A DNA stretch of 33,029 nucleotides from Bacteroidales bacterium (GCA_003560165.1 PWJC01000159.1:1-33029), one strand, 5' to 3'. Counted from the first letter of the stretch, positions 24,411-33,029 are shown. Made by a program: numbers and translations. The notes: generated by a model not told the origin, from the letters alone.

Positions 24411-27400
24411 ATGAAGCAAGATGCCGGCAACGCCCGTAAGGCGCTCAAGATCACGGATAAAACAGATGACCTGTCCGATCAGAAGGCTGTGATCAGCCAG
24501 GAAGATATCCGGAGGTTGCTGGCCGAAAAACAGGAGCGGCTCAAGGAGCTGGGAGCCATACACCAGACCACCTCCATCTTGAAGGAGGAAAAGCCCGTGG
24601 ATGAGATGCTGCAAAGCATAGTGAACATCCTGCCCCCGGCATGGCAGCATCCCGAAGACGCGGCAGCCAGGATTCGCTATGGGGAAAAGGAGTTTAAAAG
24701 CAGGAAAAACCTGGAAGAAACTCCCTGGGTGCAGCGCAAGACCTTTGAAACCATCGACGGCACCGAGGGCAGCATCGAGGTGTTTTACCAGAAGGACTTT
24801 CCCGAAGAGGAAGAAGGACCCTTTTTCATCGAAGAGCGGCATCTGATCAACAACCTGAGCAGCCTGATCACCGGCCACCTCAATACCCGGATCGGCAAAG
24901 AACTGCTCAAGAAGGCCGCACCCGAAAAGGATCAGAAAGACGGGGAAGATGCTCCTGCAAGTCACGCCGCCATGAGCCGGCAACTTTTGCAGAAATTCCT
25001 GAACAAGCACAATTCGGACCGCGACATTTACCACGACCTGATGCAATACAAGGTCAGGGAGATCCTGCTGGTGGCCAACCTCTACGATGCCTATATCATT
25101 GAGCAGGAAGGCAGGTTCTTTGAGCAGGTCACGGGCGAATACTACCAGTTGAACCTTAGCTCGGCCCCCCGCATCACCGGGGTATCCACCCCCGAGGAAG
25201 CCCTCGAAAAAATGCAGGAGAAGCATTTCGACATGGTGATCGTGATGATGGGTGTGGAAAAATCAACACCCATACAGCTGAGCCGCATCATCAAACAGAT
25301 CTACCACAATATTCCCATCTACATGCTGCTGAATAACAACAGCGACATTGCCCTTTTCGAAGACGGGAAAAAACCCATTACCTCCATCGACAAGGTGTTT
25401 GTGTGGAACGGTGATTCCAAGGTATTTCTGGCCATGGTCAAGTACAACGAAGACCGGATGAACGTGGAAAACGACATCCTTATCGGGATGGTCCAGGTGA
25501 TATTGCTGGTGGAAGACTCGGCCAAGTATTATTCGCGCTACCTGCCCATTCTGTATTCGATTGTGATCGAACAGACCCAGCACCTGATTGAGGAGGTGAA
25601 CACCGACGAGCTTTACAAACTACTAAAAATGAGGGTAAGACCCAAGGTCTTGCTGGCCTCGAGCTACAACGAGGCCGTTTTGCTGTACAACAAATACAGG
25701 GAAAATCTGTTGTGCCTGATCTCTGATGTCAAATTTGAAAAAGACGGAAAGATGGATTCCCGGGCCGGCCTCAAACTCGTGGAGTACGCCAGGAAACACA
25801 CCCCCAACCTGCCCACGGTCCTTCAATCGTCCGACCCCGAAAACGCGACCGAAGCCTACAAACTGCAATCGACTTTTGTCAACAAGAACTCCGAAACACT
25901 CAAGCAGGACCTGCAGAGTTTCATCAATTACTACCTGGGGTTCGGTCATTTCATATACAAGGACGAAGAAGGTCGCCGTGACATCGCCGTGGCCAGGTCC
26001 ATGAAGGAGTTCCAGACCCATTTGAAAACCATCCCTGAAAAGTCGCTGATCTATCACGCAAAAAAGGACCATTTCAGCCATTGGCTCATGGCAAGAGGCG
26101 AAATACAAATCGCCAAACGGATCAAGCCGCTGCAGGTGGAGGATTTCTCCTCGCCGGGAAGCCTTCGCGAATACCTGATCGGCGTGGTGGAGCAGTGCAT
26201 TCACGACAAGCAGAAGGGCAAGGTGATCAACTACGAGGAATCGGCCCTGATGGACAAGACCAATGTGGTTAGCCTTTCGCCGGGCTCCCTGGGAGGGAAA
26301 GGCCGTGGTCTGGCCTTCATCAACATGATCATCAACAGCTTTAACTTCAGTGAGCTGGCCCCCGACATCGTGATATGCACTCCGCGGACTTCCATTATCG
26401 GCACCGAAGAATTTGAGCGTTTCATCCACAACAACAACCTTTACAATAAAGTATACGGAGAAACCGATTACGAAAAGATCAAAAAACTCTTTGTGGAGGG
26501 CAGCCTCACCCCCACCCTGCGCAAACGCCTCAAAGCTTACCTTTCCATCATCGAAAAGCCCCTGGCCGTCCGTTCGTCGAGCTTGTTCGAAGACTCCCTG
26601 ATGCAACCCTTTGCCGGCATTTTCGACACCTTCCTGTTGCCCAATAACCACCCCGAGCTCAATGTGCGGCTCGAACAGGTAATGAATGCCATCAAGCTGG
26701 TGTTTGCCTCCATTTTCTCTCCCACGGCCATGGCCTACTTCAAGGCAGTGAACTATAAGATCGAAGAGGAAAAAATGGCGGTGATCATCCAGGAGGTGGT
26801 CGGTCATCCATACAACGGCAGCTTTTATCCCCACATCAGCGGGGTTGCCCAGTCGTACAACTTCTACCCTTACTCTTACATGAAGCCCGATGAAGGCTTT
26901 GCCTCCATTGCCCTCGGCCTAGGCAAATACGTAGTAGAGGGAGAAAAGACCTACCGCTTCTCTCCGGCACATCCGCAACTGGAAATGTATACCCCGAAGG
27001 AGTTGTTCAAAAACTCGCAGGTACACTTCTACGCCGTTGACCTGACCAGGCAAAAACCCGACCTGCTCCAGGGCGAGGATGCCGGGCTGATCAAGCTGGA
27101 GATTTCCCAGTCGGAACAACACGGCACCCTCAAACACTGCGCTTCGGTTTACGATTTCAACAGCGAAAGGACCTTGCCCGGCATAAGCGATCCGGGCCCC
27201 AGGGTATTGAACTTTGCCAACATCCTCAAATATGACTACATTCCCCTGGCCAGGACCATTGAGGTGCTGCTCGACATCATTTCTGAATCGATGGGCACCC
27301 CCATTGAGATGGAATTTGCCGTCGACCTGGAAAAAAACAGGGAAGGTCAGGCATCCTTCTATCTTTTACAGATCAAGCCCCTGATCAAGAACATCATCGA

Positions 27401-27989
27401 AACCGATATCAATATTGACAAAATCGACAACGACCGCCTGCTGCTCTACAGCGAAAACGGCATGGGCAACGGCCGCATCTCTGAGCTGTACGACGTGGTT
27501 TATGTCGATCCGGAACGTTTCGACAAACTGAAAACCGAAAAGATCCGCGACGAGATAGAAGAGATCAATGCGGAAATGTCCGGACAGGACAAAAAATACA
27601 TCCTGATCGGACCGGGCCGCTGGGGAACCCGCGACCGCTTTATCGGCATTCCGGTAAACTGGTCGCAGATATCCAATGCCCGCATCATTGTGGAGATGAG
27701 CATGGAGGATTTTGCCCTGGATGCCTCGCTCGGCTCCCATTTCTTTCACAATGTGATCTCGATGAACGTGGGCTATTTCTCGGTAAAGCACAACGACCTG
27801 ATCGATTACATCAACTGGGATGTGCTCAATGAAGCCCCCCTTGTCAGGCAGACAAGATACCTGCGGCATGTCCGTTTCGAACAGCCCTTGGAGGTGATCA
27901 TGGACGGCAAAAAACGCGCCTCGCTGATCTATTTTGACAACGGCCACGACAAACAGGCCGAAAACCCCGGACCCATTCCCACAGCATGA
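24411..27989 (+). CDS. GAF-like/double-receiver/PEP-synthase-type ATP-grasp protein A
   Basis: A 1192-residue multidomain protein of unknown function. Residues about 40-160 resemble a GAF-like sensory domain found in some histidine kinases (LKELGAIHQTT, NILPPAWQHPE, EERHLINNLSSLITG). Residues 216-350 are receiver-like but have Met279 at the acceptor position. Residues 363-505 are a second receiver keeping E368/D369, D439, LQSS (471-474) and K492. Residues about 620-990 are a PEP-synthase/PPDK ATP-binding domain with GGK630, VR721SSS, FAGIFDTFL, GLGKYVVEGE, E968 and LLQ987IKP. The C-terminal 200 residues carry GPGRWG and GSH1110FF. No phospho-His swivelling domain (T-x-G-G-x-x-C/S-H) and no PEP/pyruvate barrel is present. 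Its stop overlaps the start of paralogue B by 4 nt. Automated labels such as phosphoenolpyruvate synthase would be misleading. Confidence 0.85.
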   Translation: MKQDAGNARKALKITDKTDDLSDQKAVISQEDIRRLLAEKQERLKELGAIHQTTSILKEEKPVDEMLQSIVNILPPAWQHPEDAAARIRYGEKEFKSRKNLEETPWVQRKTFETIDGTEGSIEVFYQKDFPEEEEGPFFIEERHLINNLSSLITGHLNTRIGKELLKKAAPEKDQKDGEDAPASHAAMSRQLLQKFLNKHNSDRDIYHDLMQYKVREILLVANLYDAYIIEQEGRFFEQVTGEYYQLNLSSAPRITGVSTPEEALEKMQEKHFDMVIVMMGVEKSTPIQLSRIIKQIYHNIPIYMLLNNNSDIALFEDGKKPITSIDKVFVWNGDSKVFLAMVKYNEDRMNVENDILIGMVQVILLVEDSAKYYSRYLPILYSIVIEQTQHLIEEVNTDELYKLLKMRVRPKVLLASSYNEAVLLYNKYRENLLCLISDVKFEKDGKMDSRAGLKLVEYARKHTPNLPTVLQSSDPENATEAYKLQSTFVNKNSETLKQDLQSFINYYLGFGHFIYKDEEGRRDIAVARSMKEFQTHLKTIPEKSLIYHAKKDHFSHWLMARGEIQIAKRIKPLQVEDFSSPGSLREYLIGVVEQCIHDKQKGKVINYEESALMDKTNVVSLSPGSLGGKGRGLAFINMIINSFNFSELAPDIVICTPRTSIIGTEEFERFIHNNNLYNKVYGETDYEKIKKLFVEGSLTPTLRKRLKAYLSIIEKPLAVRSSSLFEDSLMQPFAGIFDTFLLPNNHPELNVRLEQVMNAIKLVFASIFSPTAMAYFKAVNYKIEEEKMAVIIQEVVGHPYNGSFYPHISGVAQSYNFYPYSYMKPDEGFASIALGLGKYVVEGEKTYRFSPAHPQLEMYTPKELFKNSQVHFYAVDLTRQKPDLLQGEDAGLIKLEISQSEQHGTLKHCASVYDFNSERTLPGISDPGPRVLNFANILKYDYIPLARTIEVLLDIISESMGTPIEMEFAVDLEKNREGQASFYLLQIKPLIKNIIETDINIDKIDNDRLLLYSENGMGNGRISELYDVVYVDPERFDKLKTEKIRDEIEEINAEMSGQDKKYILIGPGRWGTRDRFIGIPVNWSQISNARIIVEMSMEDFALDASLGSHFFHNVISMNVGYFSVKHNDLIDYINWDVLNEAPLVRQTRYLRHVRFEQPLEVIMDGKKRASLIYFDNGHDKQAENPGPIPTA

Positions 27990-30967
27990 TAACAAAGTAT
28001 TCCAAATACAAATACGACGAGAGTTTCGCTACCGACACCTACGAGTTCAAGGAAATATCCTATGAACACCTGATGCAGAAGCGGATCATCAATGTGCTGC
28101 TCATTTGCAGCAACTACGATGCCTTTATGCTGGAAGAAGACGGCCGCATCAACGAGAAGATATTCCTCGAATACACTTCAAAGAACCTGAGGTACCCCCC
28201 TCAGTTCACCCAGGCTAGCTCGACCGAAGAAGCCTTCAGGCTGCTGGAGGAAAAGCAGTTTGACCTGGTAATCACCATGCTGAACGTGGGCAGGATCGAT
28301 TGCTTTGAGATGGCCCGCAGGGTAAAGAAACGATATCCGAGTATCCCCATTGTGGTACTGACCCATTTTTCGCGGGAAGTATCCATCAAACTCCGCGACG
28401 AAGACCTCAGCTCGATCGACTATGTATTCTCCTGGCTGGGCAACCCGGGACTTTTGCTAGCCATCATCAAACTGCTCGAAGACCGGATGAACGCGGAATT
28501 CGACATAGAACGTGTCGGGGTGCAGGCCATTTTGCTGGTCGAAGATTCGATCAGGTATTATTCGTCCTACCTGCCGACCATTTACCAGGTGATTTTTGAT
28601 CAGACCAACGAATTGATGACCGAGGGGCTCAACGAACACCGCAAGACCCTCAGGATGCGGGCCCGTCCGAAGATACTGCTGGCCAAAACCTACGAAGAGG
28701 CCCTGGGCTTTTACAAAAAGCACAAAGACAATCTGCTGGGCATTATTTCGGATATCAGTTATGCACGCGAAGGCAGCCGGGACGACCAGGCCGGGGTCAG
28801 GCTGGCCAGGCATATCCGCAGGAACAACAAGCAGATCCCCATCCTGCTGCAGTCGTCCGAAAAGTGGGATGCACGGATCAACAAAGACATCGCTGTCAGC
28901 TTCATCGACAAGTACTCCAAGACCCTGTTGCTCGAACTCAAACATTACATAAAGCAAAATTACGGATTTGGCGATTTCGTGTTCAAGGACCCGGAAACCG
29001 GCATGGAGGTGAGCCGGGCCAACAACCTGCATTCCCTGCAGGTGAAGATCAGCCGGATCGCTCCGAAAGTACTCGAATACCATGTATCGAACAATCATTT
29101 TTCGCGCTGGCTCAAGGCAAGGGCCCTGTTCTCGATCGCAAATGTTTTTGCCGACAAAAGCCGGGATGACTTTGGCAATGTTGAGGAAATACGCAGCTAC
29201 CTCATCGATACCATCGCCAACTACCGCCGCACCAAGGGCCGGGGCATCATTGCCAGCCACCTGGACGAATACGCGATCTTCACGAGGCTGGGCGACGGTC
29301 AGCTGGGAGGCAAGGCACGGGGGCTGGCCTTTATCGATTCGGTAATAAACAAATACAAGATCACCAACCACTGGGAAGGGGTTACGGTAGCCATCCCCCG
29401 CACAGTGGTGTTCACCACCGACATATTCGACGAGTTCATGGAGGAAAATGACCTCTACGATTTTGCCCTTGAAAGCAACAGCGACGAAGAAGTGCTCGAA
29501 CGCTTCGTTTACAGCAAAACCCCTTCCAGGATGAAATCCTTTGCCAGGGAGGTGATCGATTCCTTTAAGTCGCCCCTGGCCATTCGCTCATCCAGCCTGC
29601 TCGAAGACAGTCATTACCAGCCATTTGCCGGAGTGTATTCGACCTATATGATATCCAACAACCATCCCGAGCACAACGTAAGGGTTACCCAGCTGGAGCA
29701 AGCCATCAAGAGCGTTTACGCCTCTGTTTTCTTCCAGGAGAGCAAATCATACATCGAAGCCACCTCCAATGTGATCGACGAAGAAAAAATGGCAGTAGTC
29801 ATACAGGAAGTATCGGGACGCTCGTACGGAAGCATGTTTTACCCTACCATCAGCGGGGTGGCCCGTTCGGTCAACTTCTACCCGATAGAGCATGAAAAAT
29901 ACGAAGACGGCGTGGCCAACATCGCCTTTGGCCTGGGAAAGACCATCGTAGACGGGGGAGTTTCCATGAGGTTCTGCCCCAAATACCCCCACAAGGCCTT
30001 ACAGCTGGCCAATACCGAAATTGCGCTTCGCGACAGCCAGCGGGAGTTCTACAGTCTCGACCTGGACCCGGATAAATTCAGGCCGGCCGTTGATGAGACC
30101 ATCAACATGCACAAGCTCAACATTCGCAAATTAGACGCCGAATCTTCGCTGAAATATGTGACCTCTACCTTCGACTACGAAGACCAGATCATCCGCGACG
30201 GTTTGTACGAAAAAGGATCCAGGATCATCACCTTTGCCAATGTGTTGAAGCATGGCAGTTTTCCCCTGGCCGACATTCTGCAGAAACTCCTGAAGATCGG
30301 GCAACGGGAAATGAATAACCAGGTGGAGATCGAATTCGCCGTCACCCTCGATGTAAGCCGCGGAGAGCTGCGTCATTTTCATTTTCTGCAGATCAGGCCG
30401 GTGGTTGAAACCCAGGAAAAGAACCGTATCAAGCTGAAGCTGTGCAAACCCAAAGAAAGCATTCTTATCAGCCAAAATGCCCTGGGTAACGGCATCATCG
30501 AGACCATTCACGATTTCATTTATGTAAAACCCGATACCTTCGATCCGTCGCACACCAATGAAATTGCCGGGGTAATTGGCAAGCTCAACGCCCGGCTTGC
30601 CAGGGAGAAAAGAAATTACATTCTGGTAGGGCCCGGGCGGTGGGGATCGAACGATCCCTGGCTTGGCATCCCTGTAAAGTGGGCTCAGATCAGTTCTGCA
30701 AGGTTGATCGCGGAAGTGGGGATGAAGCATTTTCACATCGACCCCAGCCAGGGAACCCATTTTTTCCAGAACCTCACTTCCTTCCACGTGGGTTACTTCA
30801 CCATCAACCCTTACCTGAAAGAGGGGTTCTACGATGTAGATTTCCTGGACAGGCAGCCGGCAGAATACGAAGACCGCTACCTGAGACATCTTCGTTTTTC
30901 CACGCCTCTGGTCATTAAGATCGATGGCAGCCAGAAAACCGGAATCGTTTTAAAACCAGAAAAATAA
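27986..30967 (+). CDS. Double-receiver/PEP-synthase-type ATP-grasp protein B
   Basis: A 993-residue paralogue of protein A without the GAF-like domain. Residues 33-170 are receiver-like with Met98 at the acceptor position (LVITM). Residues 180-325 are a second receiver keeping E186/D187, D256, LQSS (288-291) and K309, with a lengthened first helix as in A. Residues about 436-805 are the PPDK-type ATP-binding domain (GGK443ARGLAFI, IR534SSSLLEDS, PFAGVYSTY, AFGLGKTIVDGG, E783, FLQ802IRP). The C-terminus has GPGRWGSNDPWLGIPVKW and GTH925FF. It too lacks the phosphohistidine and PEP-binding domains. ATGA overlap with A implies translational coupling and probably a complex. It is followed by a glutamate dehydrogenase 106 bp downstream. 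Function unknown. Confidence 0.86.
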   Translation: MITKYSKYKYDESFATDTYEFKEISYEHLMQKRIINVLLICSNYDAFMLEEDGRINEKIFLEYTSKNLRYPPQFTQASSTEEAFRLLEEKQFDLVITMLNVGRIDCFEMARRVKKRYPSIPIVVLTHFSREVSIKLRDEDLSSIDYVFSWLGNPGLLLAIIKLLEDRMNAEFDIERVGVQAILLVEDSIRYYSSYLPTIYQVIFDQTNELMTEGLNEHRKTLRMRARPKILLAKTYEEALGFYKKHKDNLLGIISDISYAREGSRDDQAGVRLARHIRRNNKQIPILLQSSEKWDARINKDIAVSFIDKYSKTLLLELKHYIKQNYGFGDFVFKDPETGMEVSRANNLHSLQVKISRIAPKVLEYHVSNNHFSRWLKARALFSIANVFADKSRDDFGNVEEIRSYLIDTIANYRRTKGRGIIASHLDEYAIFTRLGDGQLGGKARGLAFIDSVINKYKITNHWEGVTVAIPRTVVFTTDIFDEFMEENDLYDFALESNSDEEVLERFVYSKTPSRMKSFAREVIDSFKSPLAIRSSSLLEDSHYQPFAGVYSTYMISNNHPEHNVRVTQLEQAIKSVYASVFFQESKSYIEATSNVIDEEKMAVVIQEVSGRSYGSMFYPTISGVARSVNFYPIEHEKYEDGVANIAFGLGKTIVDGGVSMRFCPKYPHKALQLANTEIALRDSQREFYSLDLDPDKFRPAVDETINMHKLNIRKLDAESSLKYVTSTFDYEDQIIRDGLYEKGSRIITFANVLKHGSFPLADILQKLLKIGQREMNNQVEIEFAVTLDVSRGELRHFHFLQIRPVVETQEKNRIKLKLCKPKESILISQNALGNGIIETIHDFIYVKPDTFDPSHTNEIAGVIGKLNARLAREKRNYILVGPGRWGSNDPWLGIPVKWAQISSARLIAEVGMKHFHIDPSQGTHFFQNLTSFHVGYFTINPYLKEGFYDVDFLDRQPAEYEDRYLRHLRFSTPLVIKIDGSQKTGIVLKPEK

Positions 30968-31073
30968 TTTCCCATATTCCTTTGCTATATCGGCAAAATT
31001 GGCCTAAATTCGTCGCGGAATTGCTAATTAATTAACAGCACCCTTTAGTACAAATTTATTAAAACACTCCATT

Positions 31074-32411
31074 ATGAATTTAGAGAAAATAATGTCAGAC
31101 CTGGAACGCAAGAATCCGGGCGAAAAAGAGTTTTTGCAGGCAGCAAGAGAAGTGCTGGAAACCATCATCGATGTGGTGGAGGAAAACCCGAAATACCAGG
31201 CTGCCAATATTATTGAACGGATCACCGAACCCGACAGGGTGATCTCCTTTAAAGTTCAGTGGATGGACGACAAAGGCAAGGTACATGTAAACCGCGGCTA
31301 CCGTGTTCAGTTTAACAATGCGATCGGACCCTACAAAGGAGGCTGCCGCTTCCACCCAAGCGTCACACTGAGCGGGCTGAAGTTCCTGGGCTTTGAGCAG
31401 ATCTTCAAGAACAGCCTGACCACATTGCCCATGGGCGGGGCCAAAGGGGGTTCCGATTTTGACCCCAAAGGCAAGTCTCAGTCAGAGATCATGCGTTTTT
31501 GCCAGGCTTTCATGGCCGAGCTTTACAAATACATCGGTCCCGATACCGACATCCCGGCAGGTGACATTGGGGTAGGTGGCCGCGAGATCGGTTATATGTA
31601 CGGTATGTACAAGAAACTAACCGGCGAGCATACGGGTACATTTACCGGAAAGGGACGCAACTGGGGCGGCAGCCTGATCCGCCCGGAAGCCACCGGTTAT
31701 GGCGCTGTATTCTTTGCCGAAGAAATGCTGAAGACCGTTGGCGAAAAGATCATGGGCAAAACCGTGGCTGTTTCAGGGTTCGGCAACGTTAGCTGGGGCG
31801 CAATTACCAAAGCCACCCAGCTGGGTGCCAAGGTAGTGACCATCAGTGGTCCTGATGGGTACGTATACGACCCCGACGGCATTTCGGGCGACAAGATCGA
31901 TTACTTGCTTGAACTCCGCGCTTCCAACCAGGACATCGTAAAACCCTATACCTACGAATTCCCCAATGCCCAGTTCTTTGAAGGGAAGCGTCCCTGGGAG
32001 CAGAAAGTGGACATTGCCATGCCCTGTGCCATCCAGAACGAACTGGACGCAGAAGATGCCAAAAAACTGGTCGAAAACGGGGTGATGGCCATTTCGGAAG
32101 GGGCCAATATGCCCTGCACAGCAGAGGCCGTTGAGATTATCCAGGCAGCCAAGATCCTTTACGGGCCCGGAAAGGCAGCAAATGCAGGTGGTGTGGCCAC
32201 ATCCGGCCTGGAGCAGACCCAGAATGCCATGAAGCTGAACTGGCCCTCCGCAGAGGTGGAGGAAAAGTTGCACCTGATCATGAAGAACATTCACGAAGCC
32301 TGCAAAAAATACGGACAGGAAGAGGACGGCTACATCAATTATGTAAAAGGCGCCAATATCGCTGGTTTCATCAAGGTAGCCGATGCCATGATCGACCAGG
32401 GCGTAATCTGA
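31074..32411 (+). CDS. Glutamate dehydrogenase, NAD-type signature
   Basis: A 445-residue second glutamate dehydrogenase, clearly paralogous to gdhA. Substrate motifs are intact: GPYKGGCRFHP, LPMGGAKGGSDFDPKGKS and PAGDIGVGGRE. The cofactor region reads SGFGNVSWGA and then TISGPDGYVYDPDGI. Both resemble the NAD-specific Clostridium symbiosum enzyme, where the Pro-Asp pair replaces the SDS of NADP enzymes. I infer NAD preference and a catabolic role. It lies 106 bp after the ATP-grasp pair on the same strand and may be co-transcribed with it or separately expressed. A strong terminator follows. Confidence 0.95.
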   Translation: MNLEKIMSDLERKNPGEKEFLQAAREVLETIIDVVEENPKYQAANIIERITEPDRVISFKVQWMDDKGKVHVNRGYRVQFNNAIGPYKGGCRFHPSVTLSGLKFLGFEQIFKNSLTTLPMGGAKGGSDFDPKGKSQSEIMRFCQAFMAELYKYIGPDTDIPAGDIGVGGREIGYMYGMYKKLTGEHTGTFTGKGRNWGGSLIRPEATGYGAVFFAEEMLKTVGEKIMGKTVAVSGFGNVSWGAITKATQLGAKVVTISGPDGYVYDPDGISGDKIDYLLELRASNQDIVKPYTYEFPNAQFFEGKRPWEQKVDIAMPCAIQNELDAEDAKKLVENGVMAISEGANMPCTAEAVEIIQAAKILYGPGKAANAGGVATSGLEQTQNAMKLNWPSAEVEEKLHLIMKNIHEACKKYGQEEDGYINYVKGANIAGFIKVADAMIDQGVI

Positions 32412-32450
32412 TGATATTCCAGGTATCAATGGGGTTTTCCTCCCTATTCA

Positions 32451-32487
32451 CAGGGCCGGATGCAGACAGCATCCGGCCCTGCTTTTT
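32451..32487 (+). terminator. Rho-independent terminator after the second glutamate dehydrogenase
   Basis: CAGGGCCGGATGC (32451-32463), loop AGACA, GCATCCGGCCCTG (32469-32481) form a perfect 13-bp stem followed by CTTTTT. It starts 40 nt after the stop codon. Confidence 0.92.
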
Positions 32488-32631
32488 CTGGCCCCGCTCC
32501 CCAAGGGATATTGTCATAGTAAATATTTTGATACTTCCAAATTTTTTGTTAAAATAAAATCGCAATCATTATTTTGGCGGCCCCCTGTTTTTTTCCGTAT
32601 TTTTCGCCAGTATTCAACAACACACTACCCT

Positions 32632-33029
32632 ATGCGCATTCGACGGATCCAAAAAACCAACGACAGCCAGCCGGAAACCCAAAAAGAGGTAGACCTGAGG
32701 CTGATGGACGCCCTGCTGGAAAATCTCAGGTACAAAAAGGGCAACCTTATCCCCCTGCTGCAAGGCACCCAAGACATTTACGGATACCTGCCAAAGGCTG
32801 TATTCACACGAATACATCTGGCTACCGGGCTGCCGTTGAACGAAATGTACGGGGTGGCCACTTTCTATGCCCAGTTCAGGCTGGAGCCCGCAGGCAAGTA
32901 CATTGTCAAAATGTGCCACGGAACAGCCTGTCATGTGCAAAGTGTTACGGCCATTACCGACGAACTACTCGACACACTGAATATCAAAGACGGTGAAACC
33001 ACACCCGATGGGCTGTTTACCATAGAAAC
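32632..33029 (+). CDS. NuoE/HydC-type 2Fe-2S thioredoxin-fold subunit (3'-partial)
   Basis: At least 132 residues of a NADH dehydrogenase 24-kDa family protein, cut by the right edge of the window. The N-terminal helical part has GNLIPLLQGTQDIYGYLP and the family signature LPLNEMYGVATFYAQF. The first two 2Fe-2S ligands are in KMCHGTACHV (C-x4-C); the other two would lie beyond the window. Such subunits belong to respiratory complex I (NuoE) or to NAD(P)-linked electron-bifurcating [FeFe]-hydrogenases (HydC/HndA). The next gene, outside the window, would decide. A near -7 element TATTTTTC (32598-32605) lies 26 nt upstream of the ATG. The ORF-track entry at 32574 is a different frame. Confidence 0.9.
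   Translation, partial: MRIRRIQKTNDSQPETQKEVDLRLMDALLENLRYKKGNLIPLLQGTQDIYGYLPKAVFTRIHLATGLPLNEMYGVATFYAQFRLEPAGKYIVKMCHGTACHVQSVTAITDELLDTLNIKDGETTPDGLFTIE

Noticed and set aside
25623-26834. 403-codon minus-strand ORF, and others antisense to the ATP-grasp genes (24246-25226, 28457-29371, 30130-30889)
   Set aside because: Antisense to clearly coding, domain-rich genes; no recognisable protein family.
24411-30967. Annotation of the two large genes as ordinary phosphoenolpyruvate synthase
   Set aside because: Only the ATP-binding domain is shared. The phospho-His motif and PEP/pyruvate-binding barrel are absent.

Overview
The window looks like a chromosomal contig from a member of the Bacteroidetes, probably Bacteroidales or Marinilabiliales-like. 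Several genes are preceded by the Bacteroidetes -7 element TAnnTTTG rather than a sigma70 -10 box. Strong Shine-Dalgarno sequences are scarce. The housekeeping genes (mnmE, sucD, ribH, fmt, HU, an agmatinase-like enzyme, trmH, yqgE, aroK, wecB, two glutamate dehydrogenases) match that group. Species cannot be fixed from the sequence alone. No tRNA, rRNA, CRISPR array, insertion sequence or integrase was seen.

Layout. (1) 1-8.4 kb, AT-richer accessory block: an RND/MMPL exporter broken by a frameshift and running off the left edge; its likely TetR-type regulator; a large SWIM-zinc-finger SNF2 ATPase; and a three-gene HipB-HipS-HipT toxin-antitoxin operon preceded by three 18-bp palindromes spaced exactly 40 bp apart. 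(2) 8.45-22.7 kb, GC-rich core block: mnmE, a thiamine-binding protein, sucD, a beta-helix lipoprotein, a TPR membrane protein, ribH, fmt, HU, an agmatinase-family enzyme, trmH, then a murL-murD2 pair pointing to the alternative (L-Glu then epimerise) route to D-Glu in peptidoglycan, then yqgE, aroK and wecB. (3) 22.7-32.4 kb: two glutamate dehydrogenases enclose two very large paralogous genes that overlap by 4 nt. (4) The right edge holds the start of a NuoE/HydC-type 2Fe-2S subunit.

The most unusual unit is region 3. Both large proteins (1192 and 993 aa) carry a receiver-like domain lacking the acceptor Asp, then a receiver domain that keeps its phosphorylation residues, then a PEP-synthase/PPDK-type ATP-grasp domain with its key residues, then a C-terminal domain with a conserved G-[S/T]-H-F-F motif. 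They lack the phospho-His swivelling domain and the PEP/pyruvate barrel that normally complete the enzyme. The first protein also has a GAF-like sensory domain. The flanking dehydrogenases carry different cofactor loops, one NADP-type (SDS) and one like the clostridial NAD-type (SGPDG). A link between an ATP-dependent phosphotransfer signalling module and glutamate/ammonia metabolism is an attractive but unproven inference.
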